This document shows positions 42,755-51,777 of a stretch of DNA of 64,000 bases, in pieces. Position numbers and translations under genes: made by a program. A model generated the notes under the pieces. It made no database searches and had not been told where the DNA came from. It worked only from the letters and a program-made list of their open reading frames with translations. Position 1 is the stretch's first letter, and every line of letters begins with the position of its first letter. The stretch covers positions 1-64,000 of the forward strand of contig CAIVVM010000024.1 of the NCBI GenBank assembly GCA_903909375.1, read 5' to 3'. The stretch is from an uncultured Alphaproteobacteria bacterium (GTDB lineage Bacteria; Pseudomonadota; Alphaproteobacteria; Caulobacterales; Caulobacteraceae).

Positions 42755-44241
42755 ACTGTTGCTCCCGCGCCCGAGACGCCGTTCTGGATGAAGTCGCGGT
42801 CGGCCCAGACGCTGTGGGTGCCGCTGGAGATCTTGTGGGGGAGGGCGATGCGAACCACCGGGCCCTCTTCGAAGCGTTTGCAGTCGATCAAGACGCACTC
42901 CGACGTTCCGGCCGTGTCATCGATGATGAAGCTCACCAGATAACCGTCGTCTTCGTCCGTCGCGCCGATTCGAGGCACGAACGGCGCCTCGCTGGCGTAG
43001 CGCCCCTCCGGCAGGTCCACGGTCCAGCTCTCACCCGTCTGCAGGTCGTGCTTCACGAACCCCTTGAACAGAAACCAGCCAGGCTTTGTGAAGGTGGAAT
43101 AGGCGTAACGATAGGGTTTGCCGGCATAGCGCTGGTTGAACATCCCGAACTCCAGCACCCGGTCATCCAGATGATGCTCGCGGGTTTCGCCGGTCTTCAG
43201 GTTGAACCGCCAGCGGTGCAGTTTGGACAGGAACGAATGCTCGTCCAGGAAGCCCATCATGTGCTCGTAGCCGGCCGGTGCATCGGCCAGCGGGCGGGGC
43301 GTCGGCTTCTCCTGGAAATAGCCGTCCATGACGATCTCGTCGCCGTCCTCATAGGCGTTGAGGAAGTGCAGGATGTAGGTGGGATCGGCCTCGAACCAGC
43401 GGATGTCTTCGGGGTTCCCGAAGCGCGGGATCACTGCAAACCGCGACGGCATCCCCCGATGCTCGCGCACGGCGTGGACGTTGCGCTTCAGGAGCTCCTC
43501 GTCCCAGAACACCGGCAGGTCGTTCAGGATCGAGTAGTTGGCGGTGAACGCCATATCGTGCGGCAGGCGGGGGCCGGGCAGGGGCACCGGCACATAGTGG
43601 ACCCGCTTTCCGGTCCGGTCGACGACGCCATAATGCATGTAGGGCGCGTGCTTGGAGTAGTTGAAGAAGAGAAGGTCGCCGGTGGCCTCGTCGACCTTGG
43701 CATGGGCCGAGACGCCGTCCAGCGGCGCCCAGCTGGCGACGCCGCCCTGTTCCAGGGTTTCGGGATCCAGCCAATAGGCCTCGCCGCACTGATAGAAGGT
43801 CGCGACGATGCGCCCGCCATGCACCACCACATCGGTGGATGCGGTGTCCTTCAGTCCGCCATGAGCGCCAAACCCCGGACGCAGCGAGACGCCCGCGCCG
43901 TCCATCAGGCCGCCCCAGAGCGACTGCCCGGCCTCCTGCTCGGCCTCGAACCCGCGTGTGCGGACAAAGCGATTGCGATAGTCAGCCCGGCCGTTCTTGA
44001 AGCTGATGACATGGACCATCCCGTCGCCGTCGAAGGGGTGGTAGCGGCCCAGCGCCTGATGCACCGGGTTCTCGGTGTTGCGGACATAGACACCATCGAT
44101 ATCGGTCGGAATCGCGCCTTCCAGAACCGTAAGGTCGGTCGCATCGACCTCCTCGTGCAACGGGGTCCAGGCGCCGGTGAGGTAGGGGTGGTTGCTCGGC
44201 TGGAGCGAGGTCTTCACCGGTGGCAGGCGTTCCATCTTCAT
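42751..44241 (-). CDS. Carotenoid oxygenase family protein (stilbene/apocarotenoid cleavage type)
   Basis: A 496-residue seven-bladed propeller enzyme. Iron-ligand histidines are visible in GVSAHAKVD, RLPHDMAFT, TYILHFLNAYEDGD and the C-terminal SGTHSVW. GVYVRNTENP and HPFDGDGMVH match the family's N-terminal signature. These non-heme iron enzymes split a C=C bond in carotenoids, stilbenes such as lignostilbene, or related phenylpropenes. The bacterial, cytosolic, single-copy context suggests stilbene or apocarotenoid cleavage but does not decide. Start ATG 44241 has GGAG upstream; coupled to the NTF2-like gene. Confidence 0.87.
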   Translation of the reverse strand: MKMERLPPVKTSLQPSNHPYLTGAWTPLHEEVDATDLTVLEGAIPTDIDGVYVRNTENPVHQALGRYHPFDGDGMVHVISFKNGRADYRNRFVRTRGFEAEQEAGQSLWGGLMDGAGVSLRPGFGAHGGLKDTASTDVVVHGGRIVATFYQCGEAYWLDPETLEQGGVASWAPLDGVSAHAKVDEATGDLLFFNYSKHAPYMHYGVVDRTGKRVHYVPVPLPGPRLPHDMAFTANYSILNDLPVFWDEELLKRNVHAVREHRGMPSRFAVIPRFGNPEDIRWFEADPTYILHFLNAYEDGDEIVMDGYFQEKPTPRPLADAPAGYEHMMGFLDEHSFLSKLHRWRFNLKTGETREHHLDDRVLEFGMFNQRYAGKPYRYAYSTFTKPGWFLFKGFVKHDLQTGESWTVDLPEGRYASEAPFVPRIGATDEDDGYLVSFIIDDTAGTSECVLIDCKRFEEGPVVRIALPHKISSGTHSVWADRDFIQNGVSGAGATV

Positions 44242-44393
44242 AGGGGGCTCCGGTCCGGTTGGGGAGCGGCACACTATCAGCGTGACCTGCCTTCGCAAGT
44301 TGGGTCGTCGCGCGCATAGATCATCTACCGCGCAGCGGCTGGCCGGTTTAAGGAAGCCGGCAAGACTTCAGGAAACGTCTCGGGCAGGAAACC

Positions 44394-45158
44394 ATGAACC
44401 TCACTGACAAGATCATCGTCGTCACCGGCGCGGCAAGCGGCATTGGCCGGGCGCTGGCGCACCGCTTTGTCGCAGAGGGCGCACGCGCCGTGGTCTGCTC
44501 GGACCGCGACGGCGACGGCGTTCGCGCTGTCGCTGCTGAAATCGGCGGCGTCGCCATTCAGGCAGACGTTTCGCGCGAGGCGGACATCAAGGCGCTGATC
44601 GAACAGGTCGAGAGCCAGATCGGACCCATCGACCTCTTCTGCTCCAATGCGGGCATCGGCGTCGGCGGCGGCGCCGAGACGCCCACGGAAGACTGGCAGC
44701 GGATCTGGGACATCAATGTCATGGCCCATGTCTGGGCGGCGCGACACCTGGTTCCGCTGATGGCCGCGCGCGGCAGCGGCTATCTGCTGAATACCTCGTC
44801 GGCGGCAGGTTTGCTGTCGCAGATCGGTTCTGCGCCTTACGCCGTCACCAAGCACGCGGCTGTCGGTCTGGCAGAATGGCTGGCGATCACCCACGGCGAT
44901 CAGGGCATCAAGGTCTCCGTCCTGTGCCCGCAGGCGGTGCGGACCGCCATGACCGCAGGCAATCCGGACGGCGTCGCCAGCATCGACGGCATGATGGAGC
45001 CGGACGTGGTGGCTGAAGCCTGCGTGCGCGCGATTGAGGCGGAGACCTTTCTGGTCCTGCCGCACCCCGAAGTCCTCACCTACATGCGCAACAAGACAAA
45101 TGACTACGACCGCTGGATCGGCGGGATGCGCAAGCTCAACCGCAGATTTGCGGGATAG
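44394..45158 (+). CDS. Short-chain dehydrogenase/reductase
   Basis: A 254-residue classical SDR. Cofactor motif TGAASGIG at 11-18, CSNAG at 83-87, and catalytic Ser135-136, Tyr149 and Lys153 (YAVTK). An acidic residue after the second strand (CSDRDG) favours NAD over NADP. It is divergent from the carotenoid oxygenase gene and might oxidise or reduce its aldehyde/alcohol products. ATG 44394 is preceded by GGCAGGAAACC. The next 230 bases (45159-45388) hold a short GC palindrome but no gene. Confidence 0.88.
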   Translation: MNLTDKIIVVTGAASGIGRALAHRFVAEGARAVVCSDRDGDGVRAVAAEIGGVAIQADVSREADIKALIEQVESQIGPIDLFCSNAGIGVGGGAETPTEDWQRIWDINVMAHVWAARHLVPLMAARGSGYLLNTSSAAGLLSQIGSAPYAVTKHAAVGLAEWLAITHGDQGIKVSVLCPQAVRTAMTAGNPDGVASIDGMMEPDVVAEACVRAIEAETFLVLPHPEVLTYMRNKTNDYDRWIGGMRKLNRRFAG

Positions 45159-45388
45159 CGTCCCCGCGCGGGGGATGTGAACTTCCGTGCAGTCCGTGGG
45201 CGGGCAGCGTGCGGCTTTCAAGATCCAGTTTGCGGCTCCCAACGGTCGTCAGGGCCAGTCCAGGTCATGTTCGCTCCCGGCGGTAAGCGCCCGGCATAGA
45301 CTTCCTGATCCGACCCGCTGGATCTAGGGTGGCGCTTGCAGATCGGTCATCTGTCCGGTGACCGACATAGCTATGGGCGTGGCATGAC

Positions 45389-46474
45389 ATGACAAGCCGC
45401 AGGGTCTTTGTTGGCGCGGCAGCGGGGCTCGCGATCGGCGGGCCGTCGATGGCGGCCGGGGCGGAGTACTGGCCTGCGGGCAACGACTGGGCCGGTCCCG
45501 CGCCGGGCGGGTCGGGGCTGGATCAGCAACGTCTTGCCGCGGGCATCGATGCCGTGATGGCCGAGCGCAGCAGCAGCGTTGTGGTCCTGCACAAGGGACG
45601 GCTGGCTGCGGAACGCTATGCGCCCGGCGTCAGGGATCCAAGTCTTCAGGAGATCGCGTCGGCCGCCAAGAGCATGGTGTCCGTTCTGGTCGGAATCGCC
45701 ATCGATCAGGGACGTATCAAGAGCGTCGAGCAAAGCGCCGCCGATTTCATTCCGGCGTGGCGCGACAAGCCGCAGGCGGCGATCACAATCCGTCACATGC
45801 TCAGCATGACCAGCGGCCAGGATTTTCGAGGTCTGGCGTTGCGCGGCGTGGCCGGCGACCAGTTTGCGATCAATGCCGCCGCGCCTCAGGCGGTCCCGCC
45901 CGGAACCCTGTGGGCCTATGACACCGCGACGTTCCATCTGCTCTACCACCTCATCGAGCGCGCGGTTGGCGAGCCGTTCGAGGTCTTCGCCGGGCGAAAC
46001 CTGCTGGGTCCGCTGGGAATGAAGGACACCACCTGGCTGACCAATGTGGGTCAGGGCGCTGGCGGCCCTGTGACGAACTACTATTCTGCCCGAAGCTCCG
46101 CCCGGGATCTGGCCCGCTTCGGCCTGTTCGCCCAGCGCAGTGGTCGCTGGGCCGGGCGCCAGATCGTCAATGCGACCTATCTCAAGGCGGCGACCTCGCC
46201 CTCACAGGCGCTCAATCCGGCCTATGGCTATCTGTGGTGGGAAAATGCCCGACCCGGACGCGGCGCCGGCGTCGGCGCGGGTGGGGCGGAGGGTGCGGGG
46301 TATCGCTTCGAAGGCTCACCGCGCGACACCTTTGCGGCCATGGGCGCCGGCGGGCAGGTGGTGATGGTCGTGCCTTCGCTGGAACTGGTCGTCGTTCGTC
46401 AGGGACAGAACCCGGCAAGTGCGGCCAGCCTGCCTCGCCTGCTTGAGGCGGTCTGCGGTGCGGTCAGAACCTGA
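45389..46474 (+). CDS. Serine hydrolase, class C beta-lactamase/esterase family, exported
   Basis: A 361-residue protein starting MTSRRVFVGAAAGLAIGG, a likely twin-arginine signal. The nucleophile motif is Ser91-A-A-Lys94, a Tyr follows in WAYDTATFHLLYHL, and the third motif region is GAGGQVVMVV. These are the marks of penicillin-binding-protein-like esterases (EstB/AmpC superfamily). Probably a periplasmic esterase or peptidase, not necessarily resistance. It converges on the ceramidase-like gene. Confidence 0.82.
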   Translation: MTSRRVFVGAAAGLAIGGPSMAAGAEYWPAGNDWAGPAPGGSGLDQQRLAAGIDAVMAERSSSVVVLHKGRLAAERYAPGVRDPSLQEIASAAKSMVSVLVGIAIDQGRIKSVEQSAADFIPAWRDKPQAAITIRHMLSMTSGQDFRGLALRGVAGDQFAINAAAPQAVPPGTLWAYDTATFHLLYHLIERAVGEPFEVFAGRNLLGPLGMKDTTWLTNVGQGAGGPVTNYYSARSSARDLARFGLFAQRSGRWAGRQIVNATYLKAATSPSQALNPAYGYLWWENARPGRGAGVGAGGAEGAGYRFEGSPRDTFAAMGAGGQVVMVVPSLELVVVRQGQNPASAASLPRLLEAVCGAVRT

Positions 46475-46483
46475 CGGGGTGCG

Positions 46484-47896
46484 TCACGCCGCGCGGAGGC
46501 CGGCCAGCATTGCGGCCGCGTGTTCGAGCGCGACCTCGACTTCCCCGGACTGTAACCCCGCGGTCACTGTTTCATAGCGAACCGACGCCTCCGGTTCGGC
46601 GAAGTGCGAGGCCAGCGGCAGGTAGCGAAGATGGGCGTTGGCCAGACCCACTATGAAGGCGGTTGGGCTCGCGGCCATCTCGGACCAGGCCTGTCCTACC
46701 TCGACCATCACCTCGCCGGGCAGCGCCAGCAGCTCGAAATCATTGATCCGCATCACCTGGACCGGCGCCTTGACCGGCCTGGGCGGCGTGGCGACCGCGG
46801 GTCGCTGATAGAGACCCAGATACCGGCAGCAGGCGATCATCAGTTCGCGCATGTCGTCCTCACTGAGGTCGCGGGCGACAACCACCTCAGAGGCCACAGA
46901 CCAGAGCGGGCCCGGCGGCAGGCCGCGTTCGAGGTCCGGACCCAGATAGGCGTCCAGCGTCGCGCGCGCGTCGGCCAGCAGGGCGGCTGCCGCCTCCGGC
47001 GAATAGTCGGCGAAGTTGGGTTTCAGGAACAAAGCCTGCCGATTCGACGAGACCTTGAGCGGAGCTGTGACTGTGGCGCTCGCCAAAACGTCCGCTACGG
47101 CCCGGGCCAGATCTTCGCCCATTTTTCGCGTGTCGGCATAGCTGCCGCCCACATAGCCGCGAGGGTCCAGTGCGTCCCGGTTGGGGCTGGTGATCGGCAC
47201 CACATTGCCCTCGGTGGTGTTGAAGAACAGCGCATTGACACCCGGCGTGGCGGCTTCAATGGCCCGCTGGGCCAGGCCCACGAAGTCGCCGCTGATCTGC
47301 AGGTTGTCCCAGCCCAGGGTGACGGGATGGCAGCCCGCGCCGAACAGCACGGCGATCGGCGCCCCGGTTTCCGTGTCATCCGCGATGACGACCGGGATCC
47401 GCCTGTCGACTAGATTGGGCGCTCCACGGGTACGGCGATTGAGGAACCCGTCCAGTTCACCCACCCCGGTACGCACTACAGAGGGCCGCGCGGCGTCCAC
47501 CGCCTGCACGCCGACCAGGATCATCGCCGCCTGCAGCGATGCCGCGAACGCCGCGACACCGGGAGCTCCGTCGCCTGCATCATGAGGCACGGGCCCGGAG
47601 TGGGTGTGTGAGGCGCAGACGCAGATCTGCTCCGGCGCCAGGCCCAGGCGTTCGCCCAGCGCCAGGGCGACGGCCTCCCCCAGCGGCCTAGGTGTCGAGA
47701 TCAGGTCGGCGGTGATCAGCAAGAGCCGGTTCTCACCATCGTCGAGGAACAGCGCCTTGACGAAGATCCGGTCGAGCACGCCCTGGCTGGGCTGGGTGCG
47801 CTGCCCGAACCCCGCCATCATCACCGGCCAATCCGGGGTGATATCGATGCGCGCTGTCCCTGCCCGCGATGTCGCCATGGCCGCCTCCGGTTTCAT
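46484..47896 (-). CDS. Neutral/alkaline ceramidase N-terminal domain-like hydrolase
   Basis: A 470-residue protein with ARIDITPDWPVMMAGFGQR and CASHTHSGP, the signature of the neutral ceramidase N-terminal domain family, where these His residues bind zinc. There is no signal peptide, unlike true secreted ceramidases, so it is probably a cytosolic amidase/hydrolase acting on something other than ceramide. ATG 47896 overlaps the PIG-L stop (ATGA), giving tight coupling to a de-N-acetylase, which suggests both act on an N-acylated amino compound. Confidence 0.8.
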   Translation of the reverse strand: MKPEAAMATSRAGTARIDITPDWPVMMAGFGQRTQPSQGVLDRIFVKALFLDDGENRLLLITADLISTPRPLGEAVALALGERLGLAPEQICVCASHTHSGPVPHDAGDGAPGVAAFAASLQAAMILVGVQAVDAARPSVVRTGVGELDGFLNRRTRGAPNLVDRRIPVVIADDTETGAPIAVLFGAGCHPVTLGWDNLQISGDFVGLAQRAIEAATPGVNALFFNTTEGNVVPITSPNRDALDPRGYVGGSYADTRKMGEDLARAVADVLASATVTAPLKVSSNRQALFLKPNFADYSPEAAAALLADARATLDAYLGPDLERGLPPGPLWSVASEVVVARDLSEDDMRELMIACCRYLGLYQRPAVATPPRPVKAPVQVMRINDFELLALPGEVMVEVGQAWSEMAASPTAFIVGLANAHLRYLPLASHFAEPEASVRYETVTAGLQSGEVEVALEHAAAMLAGLRAA

Positions 47897-48732
47897 AGCC
47901 GGCGCCCATGCCGGCTCAACATGCCTTCAAGTCCGCCGAACCGCACGACGCGAAACTCTTCCGCGGCCTCCAGATCGTGGCGTTGTCCCACCTGACGCGC
48001 GCCGCCCCGGATCAGCATCTCGACAAAGGGCCGAAGGTCGCCGCCAGCTGCGACGTCATCCAGCAGGGGCAGGGCCCAGCCGCCGGTCCTCGCCTGCATA
48101 CGGACCTGGTTCACATAGTTGCGCAGCATGGTCTGGTGACACAGTGCAGCTTCCAGCTTGCGCTCCAGGACCGGGGCGATATCGATCACGTCGGTCACCT
48201 GGGTTACCGAACGCCCGAAGTACCACCGCTCGAAACAGCCGTGTGGCGCCAGACCCGCAGCCAGATGCTCGGGGTGATGCAGGGGAAACTGGCTGGTCCA
48301 GAAGGCCTCGTCCACCGCGGCGGCGACCTTGATGTGGTCCTGGTTGTCCTCGCCGTACATCGCGTAGGGATCGAAGGTGACCAGGGCATAGGGTTTATGG
48401 GTGCGGATCTGGCGGATCACGTGCTCGCGAAGGGCCACCTCGCTGGCGTCGCCCAGAACGTCGGTCGCATAGCCCAGCTCGACGATCTCGGTGATGCCCA
48501 GGGCGGCGGCGGCCTGACGGAACTCGGCGGCGTTGGCGGCGATGGTCGCGGTTTCGGTGAGATTGTGGGAGTCCCAGCGGTCATCGGTGACCCGCACGCA
48601 GACGATCCGCCACCCGGCATCGGCCCAGCGCAGGATCGTACCGCCCAGAAACAGCGCCGGGTCGTCCGCATGGGCCACCACCAGCAGGATCGTGCGGCCC
48701 TCGCCGGGCGCGATGGTGGTCGGCGTGGTCAT
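47893..48732 (-). CDS. PIG-L/LmbE family deacetylase
   Basis: A 279-residue protein starting MTTPTTIAPGEGRTILLVVA. AHADDPALFLGG is the AHxDD metal-binding motif, with HNLTET further on and a MYGEDNQDHIKVAAAV motif carrying the third zinc ligand. PIG-L enzymes remove an acetyl group from N-acetylglucosaminyl or similar conjugates. It starts at ATG 48732 and is divergent from the dehydrogenase at 48821 across an 88-base gap with a palindromic operator. Confidence 0.85.
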   Translation of the reverse strand: MTTPTTIAPGEGRTILLVVAHADDPALFLGGTILRWADAGWRIVCVRVTDDRWDSHNLTETATIAANAAEFRQAAAALGITEIVELGYATDVLGDASEVALREHVIRQIRTHKPYALVTFDPYAMYGEDNQDHIKVAAAVDEAFWTSQFPLHHPEHLAAGLAPHGCFERWYFGRSVTQVTDVIDIAPVLERKLEAALCHQTMLRNYVNQVRMQARTGGWALPLLDDVAAGGDLRPFVEMLIRGGARQVGQRHDLEAAEEFRVVRFGGLEGMLSRHGRRL

Positions 48733-48763
48733 GGGATTCAACGCTAGGCGCCGGATCGCCCGG

Positions 48764-48779
48764 GGTCAAATCATTGACC
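48764..48779. promoter_or_regulatory. Candidate operator GGTCAA-ATCA-TTGACC
   Basis: A perfect 6-base inverted repeat with a 4-base spacer in the middle of the 88-base gap between two divergent gene pairs (PIG-L/ceramidase and dehydrogenase/DegT). This is a good position for one regulator to control both sides. The regulator is not identified. Confidence 0.5.
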
Positions 48780-48820
48780 ACCGGTTTGTGGCCCGCATAG
48801 GCTGAGTGGCAGGAGACCCG

Positions 48821-49873
48821 ATGGCGCGCGACGCAGACCCTTTCACCTCGATCATGATCGGCGAGCCCTTTGATGTGGCCGAGGTGTCGCTGGGGGACGT
48901 GCTCTCCGGGCTGGGATCGTACACCGCCGTCGTCAACGATCCGCCGTGGACTCTGATCGCCCCGGCGTTTCCGAAACCGGCGCGGGTGGTTGTCGCCGCC
49001 GACATGGAGCTTTCGGAACTTGAGGCCCTGGCGGCGGTGGGCGACGCCGGCCGCACGGTCGTCGGCATCGGCGGCGGCACGGCCATGGACACCGCCAAGT
49101 TTCTCGCCTGGAAACACGAGAAGCCCCTTATCCAGGTTCCCACCATCACCTCCGTCGACGCCGCCTTCACGGATGCCATCGGCGTGCGCCAGGACCAGCG
49201 GGTGCGCTACATCGCCAAGGTCACGCCGCGTCTGGTGGTTCTCGACCTGCCCCTGATCAGGTCGGCGCCGCCGCACCTGAACCGCGCAGGCGTGGGGGAT
49301 GTGCTGTCGTGCCACACCGGTCTCTTTGACTGGAAACTGGCCAGCGACGCCGGTCACGGCCATCCCTGGCGGGCCGACCTCGCGGCCCTTGGCGCTGAAC
49401 TTCTGGACGGTCTGGACGCCGCCGCCGGCGACATCCGCGATGTCTCCGCCGATGGAATCCGGTTCCTGGCCCATGCCTACCGCCGTATTGGCGCCGCCTC
49501 TGCTCTGGCTGGTCACAGTCGATTTGAGGAAGGCTCCGAGCACTTCTGGGCCTACGCTTACGAGGCCCTGACCGGCGTGTCCCAGATCCATGGCGAACTC
49601 ATCGCCTGCGGCGTGGTGGCGCTCAGTGTGGTGCAGGGCAACGACCCTGGCCGCGCCGCCGATATTGTGACCCGCAGCGGCGTCCGCTCCCATCCGGCGG
49701 ACCTCGGGATCACCGAGCAACAGTTCCGCGCCGCCCTGACCGGACTGGCGGCCTATGCCCGCGCGGAGTCCCTCGACATATCCGTGGCGGATCTGACGCC
49801 GGTGACACCGGATCAGGTTGACGCCGCATGGCAGGCGGTCTGCGCGTTGCCGCGTCGACCAGTGGCCGCATGA
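48821..49873 (+). CDS. Iron-containing alcohol dehydrogenase, glycerol-1-phosphate dehydrogenase-like
   Basis: A 350-residue member of the dehydroquinate synthase/glycerol-1-phosphate dehydrogenase superfamily. NAD-binding loop GIGGGTAMDTAKF, PTITSVDAAF, and metal ligands in GVGDVLSCHTG and SQIHGELIACG. AGGAG precedes ATG 48821. Members oxidise secondary alcohols of polyols, including aminocyclitol-type rings. The DegT aminotransferase follows 15 bases later, a pairing used to exchange a hydroxyl for an amine or the reverse. Confidence 0.82.
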   Translation: MARDADPFTSIMIGEPFDVAEVSLGDVLSGLGSYTAVVNDPPWTLIAPAFPKPARVVVAADMELSELEALAAVGDAGRTVVGIGGGTAMDTAKFLAWKHEKPLIQVPTITSVDAAFTDAIGVRQDQRVRYIAKVTPRLVVLDLPLIRSAPPHLNRAGVGDVLSCHTGLFDWKLASDAGHGHPWRADLAALGAELLDGLDAAAGDIRDVSADGIRFLAHAYRRIGAASALAGHSRFEEGSEHFWAYAYEALTGVSQIHGELIACGVVALSVVQGNDPGRAADIVTRSGVRSHPADLGITEQQFRAALTGLAAYARAESLDISVADLTPVTPDQVDAAWQAVCALPRRPVAA

Positions 49874-49888
49874 GCCGGAGCCATACCC

Positions 49889-51130
49889 ATGACCTCTGAT
49901 AACCGCGCCGCGATTCTTGGCGGACAACCGCTCTTTGCCGCGCCTTTCCCCCGTTGGCCGGTCTGGGACGACCGTGAGCGCAAGGCCCTGTCCGCCACCC
50001 TGGACAGCGGCGGCTGGTGGGATGGCGACGGGGAAAGGGCTGCGCGCTTCGCCAGCGATTTTGCCGCCTACCAAGGCGCAAGACATGGCCTCGCCATGAC
50101 CAACGGCACCCACACCCTGGAGACAGCTCTGGCGGCTTGCGACGTCGGCGAGGGCGACGAGGTCATCGTGCCCGGGATGACCTTCGTGGCGTCGGCTGGT
50201 GCGGTGCTGGCGGTCAACGCAACGCCGGTCCTGGTGGACGTGGACCCGGAGACCCTCTGCCTCGACGCCGCCGCCGCCGAGGCCGCCATAACGGAGCGCA
50301 CCCGCGCCATCATGGTGGTGCATGTGGCTGGCGCGGCGGCCGATCTCGACGCGCTCACGGCGCTCTGCGCGCGCCGGGGCCTGCATCTGATCGAGGATTG
50401 CGCCCACGCCCACGGCACCTTCTGGCGGGGCCGGGGCGTCGGCTCCTGGGGCAGTTTCGGCAGCTTCTCCATGCAGTCGTCAAAGCTGATGACCGCCGGC
50501 GAGGGCGGGGTGCTGACCTGCAACGATGACCGGTTGCGCGACCTGGCCCGCAGCTACGCCAACTGCGGCCGGGTGGAGGGCGAATGGTTCTACCACCACG
50601 TCCGCTACGGGGCGAACCTGCGCATGACCGAGTGGCAGGGCGCGGTGCTGGCCGCCCAGCTTGAACGGTTCCCCGAGCAGAACCGCACCCGTAACCGGAA
50701 CGCCCTGGCGCTGGGCGAGGCGCTCTCGCGGATCGAGGGCATCCGCCCCCAGTTTCGCGACCCCCGGATGAACAGCCAGGGCAACTATTGCTACGTCTTC
50801 CATTATGATCGGTCCGCCTTCGCCGGCATGGACCTGCGCCTGTTCGAACGGGCGCTGGGTGCGGAGGGTGTGCCCATGGGGGTTTCCTACCCCAGCCTGA
50901 ATGAGCTGGAGGTGTTCCGCCGCGGCGACTTCGGGCCTCGCCTGCGCGCATCGGCGCCGAAGATCGACTACGCCAGCCTGCGGTTGCCCGTCGCCGAACA
51001 TGCGGCGCGCTCGACGGTCTGGCTGCAACACCGCCTGCTGCTGGGCGAGCCGGATCAGGTGCTGGACGTGGCGCGGGCAGTGAAGCGCGTCCAGGACCAG
51101 GCGGCGGCGATCATGGTGGCGGGAAGCTAG
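49889..51130 (+). CDS. DegT/DnrJ/EryC1/StrS family PLP aminotransferase
   Basis: A 413-residue sugar/cyclitol aminotransferase. It has TNGTHTLETAL for phosphate binding, the PLP-contact aspartate in IEDCAHAHGT and the Schiff-base lysine in FSMQSSKLMTAGEGG. This family transaminates keto-sugars and keto-cyclitols, using glutamate or glutamine. In the unit with an alcohol dehydrogenase and a divergent deacetylase, it probably serves an amino-polyol route; whether made or degraded is unclear. Its stop overlaps the TetR gene's stop tail to tail. Confidence 0.86.
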   Translation: MTSDNRAAILGGQPLFAAPFPRWPVWDDRERKALSATLDSGGWWDGDGERAARFASDFAAYQGARHGLAMTNGTHTLETALAACDVGEGDEVIVPGMTFVASAGAVLAVNATPVLVDVDPETLCLDAAAAEAAITERTRAIMVVHVAGAAADLDALTALCARRGLHLIEDCAHAHGTFWRGRGVGSWGSFGSFSMQSSKLMTAGEGGVLTCNDDRLRDLARSYANCGRVEGEWFYHHVRYGANLRMTEWQGAVLAAQLERFPEQNRTRNRNALALGEALSRIEGIRPQFRDPRMNSQGNYCYVFHYDRSAFAGMDLRLFERALGAEGVPMGVSYPSLNELEVFRRGDFGPRLRASAPKIDYASLRLPVAEHAARSTVWLQHRLLLGEPDQVLDVARAVKRVQDQAAAIMVAGS

Positions 51131-51777
51131 GCGGAGTCGGCCACCCTGAAGGCGCCCTGCCGCACAATCTCATCTGCGGCCCGGGCGGCCAGGCTCTCGG
51201 CTTCGGGGGGCGGCACGCCGAGGCCCCTCAGTTCCAGTGCGCCGATCTGCTGGGCGAGTGTGACCGCATGGGCGAGGTTCGGGTCCCCGGCTACCTGGAC
51301 AAACGCCGCCTGGACGACGCCGATTACGAATATGAGCCCGGACTCCATGCTGGCGAGCGCGAAGCGACCGCTGGCCAGACCTGCTGTGACGTCGCTGACG
51401 ACGCCTCGGTTCAAGGGCGCCTCAGGCGCGTTGCCCGCATGAAACCGGATGATCACCCCGGCGCCCTGAGGGTCGTCTACGGCGTAGCGCAAATAGACAC
51501 ACAGAGCCCTGACCATCCGGCGTGCGCTGTCCTCGACGCCCATGTTGGCCGTATCGACGGCGTGTTCCACGTCGGCGCGGATCAAGGCGGTCACGGCCCG
51601 CGCCAAAGCCTCCCGATCCGTGAAGTGATTGTAGAAGCTGCCCTTGGCCACCCCGGCTTCCCGGACAATGTCGTCGATGGCCACGGCGTCGATAGGGTGT
51701 TCGCAGAACAACTTGCGGCCCGCAGCGACCAGGGCCGCGCGCGTCTTCTCCGTACGGCCTGGGCGATCAGCGGCCAT
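51127..51777 (-). CDS. TetR family transcriptional regulator
   Basis: A 216-residue repressor starting MAADRPGRTEKTRAALVAAG with the helix-turn-helix IDDIVREAGVAKGSFYNHFTDREALARA. The ligand domain is in the usual 120-200 range. It lies immediately downstream of, and overlaps by about 11 bases, the flavin hydroxylase gene of the ring-cleavage operon, so it most likely regulates that operon through the two TGAC-N6-GTCA palindromes at 55097 and 55152. An alternative ATG at 51807 is possible. Confidence 0.85.
   Translation of the reverse strand: MAADRPGRTEKTRAALVAAGRKLFCEHPIDAVAIDDIVREAGVAKGSFYNHFTDREALARAVTALIRADVEHAVDTANMGVEDSARRMVRALCVYLRYAVDDPQGAGVIIRFHAGNAPEAPLNRGVVSDVTAGLASGRFALASMESGLIFVIGVVQAAFVQVAGDPNLAHAVTLAQQIGALELRGLGVPPPEAESLAARAADEIVRQGAFRVADSA

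Noticed and set aside
45165-45195. TCCCCGCGCGGGGGA palindrome after the SDR gene as a terminator
   Set aside because: A stem is possible but no T-run follows; left unannotated.
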